Source: Acholeplasmatales bacterium (GTDB lineage Bacteria > Bacillota_I > Bacilli_A > Acholeplasmatales > Anaeroplasmataceae). From it: a stretch of 12,892 bases of DNA. The DNA is taken from positions 1 through 12,892 of the forward strand of contig CAAGJD010000037.1 of assembly GCA_900770055.1 (NCBI GenBank). Reading direction: 5' to 3'. Positions 6,258-12,892 of the stretch are shown in pieces. A program made the position numbers and the translations under genes. The notes beneath the pieces were generated by a model. That model saw nothing but the letters and a program-made list of their open reading frames with translations, had not been told where the DNA came from and did not search any database. Every line of letters starts with the position of its first letter. Position 1 is the stretch's first letter.

Positions 6258-7724
6258 TTAATACTCCATACACGCCTTAATAGCACGTTTCCATCTTAGG
6301 TATTTATCATTATCATATTTTTGTGGTAAATATTCATTTGTTGCTTTATAGCATTTATCTACCTCATCAATGCTTTTAAATAATCCTTTATTTAAACCTA
6401 CTAGATAAAAAATACCTAAGCTTGTTGCTTCACTTGTAGAAATTGTTTTTATTTTACTTTGCATAATATTAGCCTGTTCTTGCATTAAATGCTTATTTAA
6501 AGAGGCTCCACCATCTACAGATATTCCACTTAAATCTAAATGAGTGTCCCTTAGCATTACATCAAGGACATCATTATTTAAATAGGCAACACCCTCAATT
6601 GTAGCCCATGCAATATCAGATTTTTTAGTAGCTCTTGTAAGTCCAAAGATTGCACCTTTAGAGCTTGAATTCCAATAAGGTGCACCAAGTCCAGTTAATG
6701 CCGGAACAAATACAACACCATTTGAATTCATTTGCGCAAATTCATCATCAGAAAGGCTTTTAACAATTTCAAGATTGTCTCTTATAAAGGCAAAGGCACT
6801 TCCTGCAACAAAAACAGATCCTTCTAAAGCATAAGCAATTTCACCATTTATTTTGTAGCCGATTGTTGTAAGTAAGCCATTTTTACTAAATATTGGCTTA
6901 TTGCCAACATTTATTAGCATAAATGAGCCTGTACCATAAGTAATTTTAACACTACCCTCATTAAAGCAGGTATGTCCTATCATAGAGGCCTGTTGATCAC
7001 CTGAAACTGCACATAATTCTAAATCTAAGATTGATGATATTCTTTTTTCAGTTATTTTACCTATAGTATCATTACAGCCTATTACGCTAGGTAAGATATT
7101 TTCATTTATTTTTAAAATATCTAAGATATCCTTATCCCAGCATAAATCATTAATATTAAATAGCATTGTACGTGAAGCATTAGTATAATCAGTTACATGC
7201 TTACCTGTAAGCTTATAAATAAGCCAAGTATCAATAGTGCCAAACATTAAATTGCCTTCATCCATAAGCTCTTTAACACCATCGACATTATCTAAAATCC
7301 ATTTAATTTTAGTCGCACTAAAATAAGGATTAATAATAAGACCAGTTTTTTGATGAATTAAATCACTATAATTATTATCTATTAATTCCTGACAAATATC
7401 TTTAGATTGTGTTGATTGCCATACAATGGCCTTATAAACAGGCTCACTAGTTAATCTATTCCATAAAACCGTAGTTTCTCGTTGATTTGTAATACCACAA
7501 CCAATAATTTCACTATAATCGATATTTACTTCATTTAAAGCCTTTAATATCAATTCTACAACATCCTCATAAATAGTATTCGGATCATGTAAAACAGCTC
7601 CATCAAAAGGATAATATTGCTTAAATTCCTTTGATGTCTTATAAATAATATTTCCTCTTTCATCAAATATTATAACTCGAGAAGAGGTTGTACCCTGATC
7701 AATTGTTAAAACATATTTATTCAT
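6258..7724 (-). CDS. glpK: Glycerol kinase
   Basis: A 488-residue FGGY-family kinase that phosphorylates glycerol to sn-glycerol-3-phosphate with ATP. Family landmarks are DQGTTSSR near the N-terminus (phosphate loop), ITNQRETTVLW (glycerol site), SGDQQASMIGH, TYGTGSFMLINVG, VPALTGLGAPYW and DGGASLNKHL in the ATP-binding lobe. Length is normal. The ATG at 7722-7724 is chosen because GGTGAG sits 4 bases upstream; a GTG four codons earlier is less likely. The start lies 8 bases inside the upstream cysteine-repeat frame, so translation is coupled to it. No glycerol facilitator or glycerol-3-phosphate oxidase is adjacent, so its link to the neighbouring maturase genes may be transcriptional only. 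Confidence 0.96.
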   Translation of the reverse strand: MNKYVLTIDQGTTSSRVIIFDERGNIIYKTSKEFKQYYPFDGAVLHDPNTIYEDVVELILKALNEVNIDYSEIIGCGITNQRETTVLWNRLTSEPVYKAIVWQSTQSKDICQELIDNNYSDLIHQKTGLIINPYFSATKIKWILDNVDGVKELMDEGNLMFGTIDTWLIYKLTGKHVTDYTNASRTMLFNINDLCWDKDILDILKINENILPSVIGCNDTIGKITEKRISSILDLELCAVSGDQQASMIGHTCFNEGSVKITYGTGSFMLINVGNKPIFSKNGLLTTIGYKINGEIAYALEGSVFVAGSAFAFIRDNLEIVKSLSDDEFAQMNSNGVVFVPALTGLGAPYWNSSSKGAIFGLTRATKKSDIAWATIEGVAYLNNDVLDVMLRDTHLDLSGISVDGGASLNKHLMQEQANIMQSKIKTISTSEATSLGIFYLVGLNKGLFKSIDEVDKCYKATNEYLPQKYDNDKYLRWKRAIKACMEY

Positions 7725-8007
7725 TAATCTCACCACTTAATTCATCTAAAATTCTATCAACATTTTTTCCTTTATTATAAAAATCCTTTCTAGAACATCC
7801 CGCTCTACCACCACCAGCACAAGCGCAGGCACAAGCACAGGCACAGCCTGAACCACGAGAACCTCCAGAGCCACCTGAATAGACTTTTGAAGGATTTTGA
7901 ATTACTTCACCATTTCTATTAACATGTCTATGACCAAATCTTCTTCTAACATAAAAGCCACGATAAGAATAATAACCAGAGCCTTCATAAATATAGCCCA
8001 AACGCAC
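7717..8007 (-). CDS. Cysteine-repeat tail frame (CxCxCxC-GGGRAGC), probable frameshifted C-terminus of the lipoprotein
   Basis: This 96-codon frame encodes a Tyr/Arg/Gly-rich segment (GYIYEGSGYYSYRGFYVRRR), a Gly/Ser linker and CACACACACAGGGRAGC, then SRKDFYN and an acidic end. No good ribosome site precedes the GTG at 8005-8007. The preceding 795-base lipoprotein gene reads through its membrane helix and overlaps this frame by 106 bases. Adding one T to the T4 run near 8008-8013 joins the two into lipoprotein-helix-arginine cluster-cysteine tail. I recall bacterial proteins with such a joined layout and this same tail, but cannot verify it here. The tail would be cytoplasmic, next to a radical SAM maturase encoded just upstream. 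It may be a modification substrate or a metal-binding tail. Its end overlaps the glpK start by 8 bases. Confidence 0.6.
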   Translation of the reverse strand: MRLGYIYEGSGYYSYRGFYVRRRFGHRHVNRNGEVIQNPSKVYSGGSGGSRGSGCACACACACAGGGRAGCSRKDFYNKGKNVDRILDELSGEINE

Positions 8008-8696
8008 AAAACTAAAATTGTAATTACAATCACAAGAATTATTACAAATATGATAAAACCAATAAATGAATCATCCTCTTTTTGCATTGACCTATCAATA
8101 TTGTTAAAATAATTAATACTGTAATATAAACTACATTCGATAGTTTCGCCCTTTTTTAAATCTGTTTTTTCCCAAACTATATAATTTCCGGAAATATGTG
8201 CTTTATTACCATAGCCTAAAACACCATATTTATTCCATTTAACCACAAGACTTCTAATTTCAATATCATCAAACCACCCAGGTGTAAAGCTATAATTAAC
8301 AAATTCTTCACCATTATCACTTTTAATTTGATACATTCTTGCTTGATTTATTGTAAAGCTAAAGCTTAAGCGCTGTGAAGCCTTAAAGGATTCACGTAGT
8401 TCAAGCCTTACAAAATCACCATCATCCTTTACTACATAAGCATTACAAACATCACCAGAATAGGATAAAAGCTTAGCATTTTCATTTGGAATACCAAATA
8501 AAATATAATCCTCACTTCCAGAAACTAAAACATCCCATTTTACATCATAACGAATATTTAAAGTACCGTCTTTATTAGTGTCTATTGTTACAGTATAGCT
8601 ATTTATTTCATCATATGGTTCATCTTTACAAGAAGTAAGAGTAAATGTGAATAAAAGGGTAAAAACAAATAATATTAATAACTTAATTCTTTTCAT
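7902..8696 (-). CDS. Lipoprotein with C-terminal membrane helix, fused by frameshift to a cysteine tail
   Basis: A 264-residue predicted membrane-anchored lipoprotein of unknown function. Residues 1-23 are a signal peptide (MKRIKLLILF...) ending in a lipobox, LTSC, so Cys would be lipidated outside the cell. Residues about 25-200 look like a beta-rich extracellular domain. FIGFIIFVIILVIVITILVL (about 206-225) is a membrane helix. After the helix this frame becomes low-complexity hydrophobic/acidic sequence and stops at 7902, while the other frame carries the plausible cytoplasmic continuation. The ATG at 8694-8696 is preceded by an excellent AGGAGG site. It overlaps the radical SAM gene by 14 bases, implying coupled translation and linked function. 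Confidence 0.75.
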   Translation of the reverse strand: MKRIKLLILFVFTLLFTFTLTSCKDEPYDEINSYTVTIDTNKDGTLNIRYDVKWDVLVSGSEDYILFGIPNENAKLLSYSGDVCNAYVVKDDGDFVRLELRESFKASQRLSFSFTINQARMYQIKSDNGEEFVNYSFTPGWFDDIEIRSLVVKWNKYGVLGYGNKAHISGNYIVWEKTDLKKGETIECSLYYSINYFNNIDRSMQKEDDSFIGFIIFVIILVIVITILVLCVWAIFMKALVIILIVAFMLEEDLVIDMLIEMVK

Positions 8697-10041
8697 AATT
8701 CCCCTCCTTAAGTGCACATTTTAGAGTTTCCTTCATCGCAAATTTACGAATTTTTTTACATTTTTTATTATTCCAAATTGAACTAAAGGAATTCTTAAGC
8801 ATATTACCTAATGAATCCTCATGAAGCCATGATTGGCAAGGTATTACATCACCATTAGGCGCAATAGCCATATTAGATAGACATGCTCCACAAGATGGCA
8901 CATCCATATTCTTTTTCTTTAATTCTTCTTTATCAATCCAGCCTGGAGAAGTAAAGGCAATTTCTAAATTATTTTTAGATATGTATTTATATGCTTCATC
9001 TATTACTTTAGTTATTTCTTCATTTGAAAGCTTTGCAATTCCATCTAAATTTAAAGCATTACCAGCTGGAATAATACCTGATGCAGAAAAATATCTAACA
9101 CCTAAATTATGAGCAAACTTAACAGTTTCTAAATAGTTTGAATTTAGATTACATAAGGGTGTATTAATACTTACATCTAAACCAGCATCAAGAGCGTTTT
9201 TAATACCCTCTACTGTTTTTCTATAAGTATTTGTACCAACAAGCTTATTATGAATCTCTTCATCAAAGCTATATAATGTAACCTGAACACTATCTAAATT
9301 CGCTTCATATAATCGATAACAAAGCTCCTTAGAAAGTAAAATACCATTAGTATTCAATCTTGTAACAAACCAAGAGGCATAGCTAATTAAATCAACAAGA
9401 TCCTCTCTTAAGGTTGGTTCTCCACCTGTGAAGGTTAAAGATGGGATTCCTGCTTCTTTACATTTATCTATTATTTTATACCAGCAATCAGTATTTAGTT
9501 CATTTACAATAGCCAGTTTCTCATCTTTAGCATAGCATAATAAGCATTTTTGATTACAGTTGTAGCAGCCACCCTTTTGCATGCTGGAAACTAACAAATC
9601 CATACGATGTGGCCCCTTCATATTTTTACCATATTTAGCAATGCTTGTAAAACCAATATCAACCTGTGGAGTTTTTCCTCTTGCGATATCAAGTATTGTA
9701 TTAACAATATCAAATAAATCCTTTTTAATATCCTTTTCCTTCGCTCCTGGGTAAATAGCCTTAACTCTTGTGACAACAGTTTCTAAAATATTTTTCGCAA
9801 TATCATCACTTATTTCATTACCATCTGTTTTATTAATTTCAATAATAAATTCCTTTAATAAAATAGCCCATGAAGTTTGAAGTGGTAAAACATAATAGCC
9901 ATTAATAATTACTACCCAAGGTTGTCCAAGCTTTAATTTTTTTGGTGGGATTAAATGAACTCTTGCTACACCAACACCTTTAGGATTTAAGGTAGTATGA
10001 TAGATATTTGAACATAATTTAAGATATTTATTTATTTTCAT
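8683..10041 (-). CDS. Radical SAM/SPASM maturase with N-terminal PqqD-like domain
   Basis: A 452-residue radical S-adenosylmethionine enzyme. Residues about 25-130 resemble a PqqD/RRE peptide-recognition domain: a strand pair near VVIINGYYVLPLQ, then helices containing RVKAIYPGAKEKDIKKDL. The [4Fe-4S] radical SAM motif CxxxCxxC is C162-C166-C169, with an extra Cys at 159, and the SAM-binding GGEP is at 206-209. A SPASM-like region has C384, C387 and C402 in the typical APNGDVIPCQ context. This domain order is found in enzymes that modify ribosomally made peptides. The ATG has AGGAG 7 bases upstream. The following lipoprotein gene overlaps its last codons, and the cysteine-repeat frame follows, so the Cys-rich tail is the likeliest substrate; that is inference. 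Confidence 0.88.
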   Translation of the reverse strand: MKINKYLKLCSNIYHTTLNPKGVGVARVHLIPPKKLKLGQPWVVIINGYYVLPLQTSWAILLKEFIIEINKTDGNEISDDIAKNILETVVTRVKAIYPGAKEKDIKKDLFDIVNTILDIARGKTPQVDIGFTSIAKYGKNMKGPHRMDLLVSSMQKGGCYNCNQKCLLCYAKDEKLAIVNELNTDCWYKIIDKCKEAGIPSLTFTGGEPTLREDLVDLISYASWFVTRLNTNGILLSKELCYRLYEANLDSVQVTLYSFDEEIHNKLVGTNTYRKTVEGIKNALDAGLDVSINTPLCNLNSNYLETVKFAHNLGVRYFSASGIIPAGNALNLDGIAKLSNEEITKVIDEAYKYISKNNLEIAFTSPGWIDKEELKKKNMDVPSCGACLSNMAIAPNGDVIPCQSWLHEDSLGNMLKNSFSSIWNNKKCKKIRKFAMKETLKCALKEGNYEKN

Positions 10042-10071
10042 AGTAAAACTCCTAATCGCATAATATATTAA

Positions 10072-10100
10072 ATTTTACCATAAAAAATAGTAGATTTAAA
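10072..10100 (-). promoter_or_regulatory. Promoter of the maturase-glpK-rluA-NYN operon
   Basis: TTTAAA (10095-10100), 17-base spacer and an extended -10 TGGTAAAAT (hexamer 10072-10077) on the minus strand, about 30 bases before the maturase ATG. No terminator or promoter is visible from here to the end of the NYN gene, so the whole stretch is probably one transcript. Confidence 0.55.
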
Positions 10101-10119
10101 TAAATAGCTAAATATTTAC

Positions 10120-10150
10120 AAAAATATAAGACATCCGAAGATGTCTTATA
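10120..10150 (-). terminator. Intrinsic terminator with UUCG tetraloop after the flavin reductase gene
   Basis: Perfect 11-bp stem (10125-10135 with 10140-10150). On the minus strand the loop reads C(TTCG)G, a very stable tetraloop, and is followed by TTTTT. The 74 bases between it and the flavin reductase stop hold no supported gene. Confidence 0.85.
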
Positions 10151-10224
10151 GATTAATTTTAGTCATTAAGCTCAATTATTTCAATTTCCTTAATAAGAAT
10201 TTGAACATAAGTAATAGCAAATGA

Positions 10225-10785
10225 TCATTTTTTCTTTATTGAATAGCCAAATTTACCTAAAACATCACCTAATTTTAAATATTCACCATGTGAATAAGCA
10301 ATTAAATTAGCTTTATTTAAGTCAAATCTACCATTTTCATCAATATATTCATTTTCTACTGTAACACCTAAAATATCGGCTATAATCATATGATGAGAAC
10401 CAAGCTCTAGGATTTGATTGACATGACATTCAATGTTTACAGGAGATTCCTTAATAGATGGTGCCTTAACATATTTAGATTCAATCATTGTTAGATTAGT
10501 ATTTTTAATTTTATCAACATCCTTGCCACTTTTTACGCCACAATAATCTGTTTGTGCTACCAAAGCTTCAGTAGTTAAATTAACAACAAATTCCTTAGTT
10601 TCCTTTATTATTTCATATGAATACCTTTCTGGTCTTACTGAGATATAAAGCATCGGTGGATTTGTACAGCAGGTACCACACCATGCGATTGTTATAATAT
10701 TAGGCTTAGCATCTTTATCAATAACTGATACCATAACTGCTGGTACAGGATATAGCATATTGCCACCTTTCCAATATTCTTTCAT
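10225..10785 (-). CDS. Flavin reductase-like protein (FMN-binding split barrel)
   Basis: A 186-residue protein of the flavin reductase-like (DIM6/NTAB) family, which binds FMN and uses NAD(P)H to reduce flavin, or serves as a small redox flavoprotein. Recognisable parts are YPVPAVMVSV at the N-terminus, NIITIAWCGTCCTNPPMLYISVRPERYSYEII in the first half (flavin-contacting strand-loop), FVVNL and CGVKSGKDVDK, then the C-terminal AYSHGEYLKLG. The start at 10785 is preferred because AAGGTG lies 6 bases upstream, whereas the ATG at 10800 sits almost at the predicted transcript start and has no ribosome site. It is a single-gene unit between two terminators. Electron partners are unknown. Confidence 0.85.
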   Translation of the reverse strand: MKEYWKGGNMLYPVPAVMVSVIDKDAKPNIITIAWCGTCCTNPPMLYISVRPERYSYEIIKETKEFVVNLTTEALVAQTDYCGVKSGKDVDKIKNTNLTMIESKYVKAPSIKESPVNIECHVNQILELGSHHMIIADILGVTVENEYIDENGRFDLNKANLIAYSHGEYLKLGDVLGKFGYSIKKK

Positions 10786-10809
10786 AAATAACACCTTCAT
10801 TCTACAAAT

Positions 10810-10815
10810 ATTTTA
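10810..10815 (-). promoter_or_regulatory. Extended -10 promoter of the flavin reductase gene
   Basis: TGGTAAAAT on the minus strand gives an extended -10 box (hexamer 10810-10815) just upstream of the gene and just downstream of the mscS terminator. No convincing -35 box is seen, as is common for extended -10 promoters. Confidence 0.4.
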
Positions 10816-10830
10816 CCAAAAAAATGTGAA

Positions 10831-10861
10831 TAAAGAAAGAAAAAATCCCAAAACGGGATTT
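10831..10861 (-). terminator. Intrinsic terminator of the MscS gene
   Basis: Arms AAATCCC (10843-10849) and GGGATTT (10855-10861) with a 5-base loop are followed on the minus strand by a T-rich tail. The stem overlaps the stop codon of the channel gene (10860-10862). Confidence 0.8.
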
Positions 10862-11771
10862 ATTCATTATTAGTATTAATGTTAACATCAATTGTGTTGA
10901 ATGGAATTTGAATACCATTTTCATCAAATTCCTTCTTTATTTCATTAAGTAAATAATAATATACTGTCCAATAATCATTTCTATTTGACCAAGCTCTAAC
11001 AGTTAAATCAATAGAGCTTTCACCATAATTTGATACTTCAACAAATGGCGCAGGATTTTTTAGAATTAATTCATTACCAGCAAATACCTTCTTAATTAAA
11101 TTCTTAGCCAATTCAACATTTGATGAATACGAAATACCCATCACAACATCAACTCTTCTTGTATCCTTAGCAGAATTATTTACAATAACATTATTAGCTA
11201 AAGAACCATTTGGAATCATTATAGCTCTATTATCTGGTGTTACAAGATGAGTGTAAAATAATTTAATATCCTCAACTGTACCTGATTCACCATTTGTAAC
11301 TATAAAATCGCCAAGCTTAAATGGACGCATAACAATAATAATTACACCACCAGCAAAATTAGATAATGTACCTTGTACTGCTAAAGAAATACCAACACCA
11401 AAGGACGCAACAACTGCAGATAAGGATGCGGTTTCAATACCAACATAGCCGATGAGACAAATTAATACTAAGCCCTTTAAGGAAATCCTAATCGCACCTA
11501 CTAATACTCTTGATAATGTAGCATCTGCGTTTCTCTTTGCAAGTCTTTTCGCAAGCTTTTTAGAAATTGAATTAATAATCTTAAAGGCAATAAACATTAT
11601 TAATAGAGCAATAATAATCTTTATACCTGTATTAGTGATCCAATTAATTATTGCATCAAAAACAATCTTTACAGTTTCACTACCATTATTTTGAGCATTT
11701 GATACTGTAGTTGCAGATGTACCTTCTGTAGATGTAATAGTAGGGACTGTACTTTCAAATAAATTAAACAT
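10860..11771 (-). CDS. MscS-family small-conductance mechanosensitive channel
   Basis: A 303-residue membrane channel that releases solutes during osmotic down-shock. A Ser/Thr/Asn-rich N-terminus is followed by three membrane helices: about 50-67, 91-110 and the glycine/alanine-rich pore helix 115-147 (SAVVASFGVGISLAVQGTLS). The MscS beta domain then starts with RPFKLGDFI (149-157), with the typical GTVEDI and the MIPNGSLANN segment after it. The frame is open to 11840, but the ATG at 11769-11771 is preceded by GAGGTGG at good spacing, and its promoter (11803-11831) lies within the longer frame. Single-gene unit with own promoter and terminator. Confidence 0.94.
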   Translation of the reverse strand: MFNLFESTVPTITSTEGTSATTVSNAQNNGSETVKIVFDAIINWITNTGIKIIIALLIMFIAFKIINSISKKLAKRLAKRNADATLSRVLVGAIRISLKGLVLICLIGYVGIETASLSAVVASFGVGISLAVQGTLSNFAGGVIIIVMRPFKLGDFIVTNGESGTVEDIKLFYTHLVTPDNRAIMIPNGSLANNVIVNNSAKDTRRVDVVMGISYSSNVELAKNLIKKVFAGNELILKNPAPFVEVSNYGESSIDLTVRAWSNRNDYWTVYYYLLNEIKKEFDENGIQIPFNTIDVNINTNNE

Positions 11772-11802
11772 ATATTTCCACCTCTTATCAATCACAAAAG
11801 TA

Positions 11803-11831
11803 ATTTTAGCACTAAGAATGAAGTATTTCAA
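11803..11831 (-). promoter_or_regulatory. MscS promoter with upstream direct repeat
   Basis: TTGAAA (11826-11831), 17-base spacer and extended -10 TGCTAAAAT (hexamer 11803-11808) on the minus strand. Just upstream, TCACATAAT occurs twice (11847-11855 and 11858-11866) with an 11-base period, one helical turn, partly overlapping the end of the copper ATPase gene. This could be a regulator site. Confidence 0.6.
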
Positions 11832-11865
11832 TAATAGCAATGTTTTTCACATAATAATCACATAA

Positions 11866-12072
11866 TTATGATAAAACTTCATAGCCAGCTTCAATAATAG
11901 CTTCTTTTATTACTTCTAATTTTACATTATCTTGACAAACAACTGTAACAGTTTTTTCATCTAATGAGGCAGAAGCTGATTCTACACCAAGTACTGCTAG
12001 ACATGCTTTTTCGACATTTGCTTTACAGTGCTTACACATCATACCTGATACCTTAATAACAAAAGTATTCAT
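11866..12072 (-). CDS. Possible internally initiated CopZ-like copper chaperone
   Basis: Inside the ATPase frame, AAGGAGG (12081-12087) lies 8 bases before an in-frame ATG (12070-12072). Translation from there would give a free 68-residue HMA protein with GMMCKHC, the size and shape of the CopZ copper chaperone. Either a copA-copZ pair has fused by loss of a stop codon and kept the chaperone's start, or both products are made from one gene. This is a nested alternative product, not a separate gene. Confidence 0.45.
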   Translation of the reverse strand: MNTFVIKVSGMMCKHCKANVEKACLAVLGVESASASLDEKTVTVVCQDNVKLEVIKEAIIEAGYEVLS

Positions 12073-12892
12073 ACTTATTTCCTCCTTCTTTTTTAATTTA
12101 TTTATTCTTCTTGGTTTAAATAGATTAATCGTTAATGCATTTAAAACAACTGTTACACTAGAGATACTCATCGCAAGTGCTCCAATCATTGGATTGATGT
12201 AAAAATGAGGATAAAATAATCCTGTTGCGGCTAAAACACAAATAAGATTATAGAAAAATGCCCAGAATAAATTAATCTTTATTGTATTTATAGTTCTTTT
12301 ACTTAAATTAATTGCATTTAAGACATCTATTAATTCATTTCGAACTAATACTATATCACTTGATTCAAGTGCTATATCAGCACCATAGCCAATTGCTATA
12401 CCTAAATAGGCACCTGTTAAGGCTGGAGCGTCATTTATTCCATCTCCAACCATCGCAACCTTTTTTCCTTCTTTCTCAAGCTTTTTTATAACATCAAGCT
12501 TTTCACTAGGACGAACACCTGCGATAACATTTTTAATTCCTACCTCATTTGCAATTGCCTTAGCTGTTGTTTCATTATCACCTGTAAGCATTATAACATC
12601 AATTTTTGCTTTTTGTATTTCTCTTATTGCATCACTACAATTATCCTTTATAACATCCTTAACAGCAATTATACCAGCAATTACATTATTCTTAATAACG
12701 TATAATAATGTTTTGCCTAAACTTGATAGCTTAGAATATTTATTTATTTTATCATTATCTACATTATCAAGCTCATTAACGAATTCATAATTACCAATTT
12801 TATATTCATTACCATTAATTACACCCTTAAGTCCTTTTCCATCAATTGACTCAAAATTAGTTACCTCCATGAGCTTAGCACTATTTTGAGTA
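11866..12892 (-). CDS. copA: Copper-translocating P-type ATPase, C-terminal part, with C-terminal HMA domain (partial)
   Basis: The gene runs off the right edge, so its N-terminus, most membrane helices and the phosphorylated DKTGT are not in view. The visible part begins in the nucleotide-binding domain (FESIDGKGLKGV; no clear start codon is needed because the frame is open to the edge). It contains MLTGDNETTAKAIA, the hinge motif GDGINDAPAL, and two membrane helices including the SISSVTVVLNAL region typical of P1B-type copper exporters. After a lysine-rich linker comes a 68-residue heavy-metal-associated domain with the copper-binding GMMCKHC. HMA domains usually lie at the N-terminus of CopA, so a C-terminal one is unusual, and a strong ribosome site sits before it. 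Confidence 0.9.
   Translation of the reverse strand, partial: TQNSAKLMEVTNFESIDGKGLKGVINGNEYKIGNYEFVNELDNVDNDKINKYSKLSSLGKTLLYVIKNNVIAGIIAVKDVIKDNCSDAIREIQKAKIDVIMLTGDNETTAKAIANEVGIKNVIAGVRPSEKLDVIKKLEKEGKKVAMVGDGINDAPALTGAYLGIAIGYGADIALESSDIVLVRNELIDVLNAINLSKRTINTIKINLFWAFFYNLICVLAATGLFYPHFYINPMIGALAMSISSVTVVLNALTINLFKPRRINKLKKKEEISMNTFVIKVSGMMCKHCKANVEKACLAVLGVESASASLDEKTVTVVCQDNVKLEVIKEAIIEAGYEVLS

Noticed and set aside
7897..8112. Open frame on the plus strand opposite the lipoprotein gene
   Set aside because: It lies antisense to two better-supported frames, has no ribosome site and low-complexity content.
10151..10227. Open stretch after the flavin reductase TGA (possible TGA read-through or recoding)
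   Set aside because: The protein already has the usual family length, TGA is a normal stop elsewhere in the window, and the stretch is only 22 codons.
11452..11694. Open frame on the plus strand opposite the MscS gene
   Set aside because: Antisense shadow of a clear membrane protein; its hydrophobic content mirrors the channel's helices.

Overview
The window is very AT-rich, uses the standard genetic code (TGA is a stop for several genes and the Trp codon I checked is TGG), and carries every convincing gene on the minus strand, so transcription runs from right to left. Strong AGGAGG-type ribosome sites, AT-rich intrinsic terminators and the gene families (CopA/CopZ, MscS, GlpK, RluA, NYN, radical SAM/SPASM, AbiE) fit a low-GC Bacillota genome, probably a gut-type Bacilli/Erysipelotrichia or Clostridia member. 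This placement is inference from sequence style only.

Right part (12892 to 10125), three separate units. First is the 3' part of a copper-type P-type ATPase with a C-terminal heavy-metal domain that has its own internal ribosome site. Next comes an MscS-type mechanosensitive channel with its own promoter and terminator, then a flavin-reductase-like protein ending at a UUCG-tetraloop terminator.

Middle part (10100 to 4479), one tightly packed operon: PqqD-like/radical SAM/SPASM maturase, a lipoprotein with a C-terminal membrane helix, a cysteine-repeat tail frame (CxCxCxC-GGGRAGC), glycerol kinase, an RluA-type pseudouridine synthase and a NYN/LOTUS protein. The genes overlap or lie within 14 nt of each other. 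The lipoprotein and the tail sit in different frames and look like one protein split by a single-base frameshift. With the maturase they form the best candidate for an undescribed peptide- or tail-modification system. The NYN protein ends in DFDDDLPF, a copy of the C-terminal hook of bacterial SSB.

Left part (4392 to 1), an accessory, defence-like block. A short structured RNA with its own promoter and terminator lies directly before a DUF3800 gene whose start is disrupted by an apparent 1-nt deletion. Then come an XRE regulator with a palindromic operator and a stub ORF, and an AbiEi/AbiEii type IV toxin-antitoxin pair with an inverted-repeat operator around its promoter. A nucleoside phosphorylase follows the toxin by 2 nt in the same operon. 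Two related GC-rich structured elements (about 201-240 and 3478-3547) lie after the phosphorylase and after the DUF3800 gene. At the far left a promoter, ribosome site and the first two codons of another gene run off the edge.
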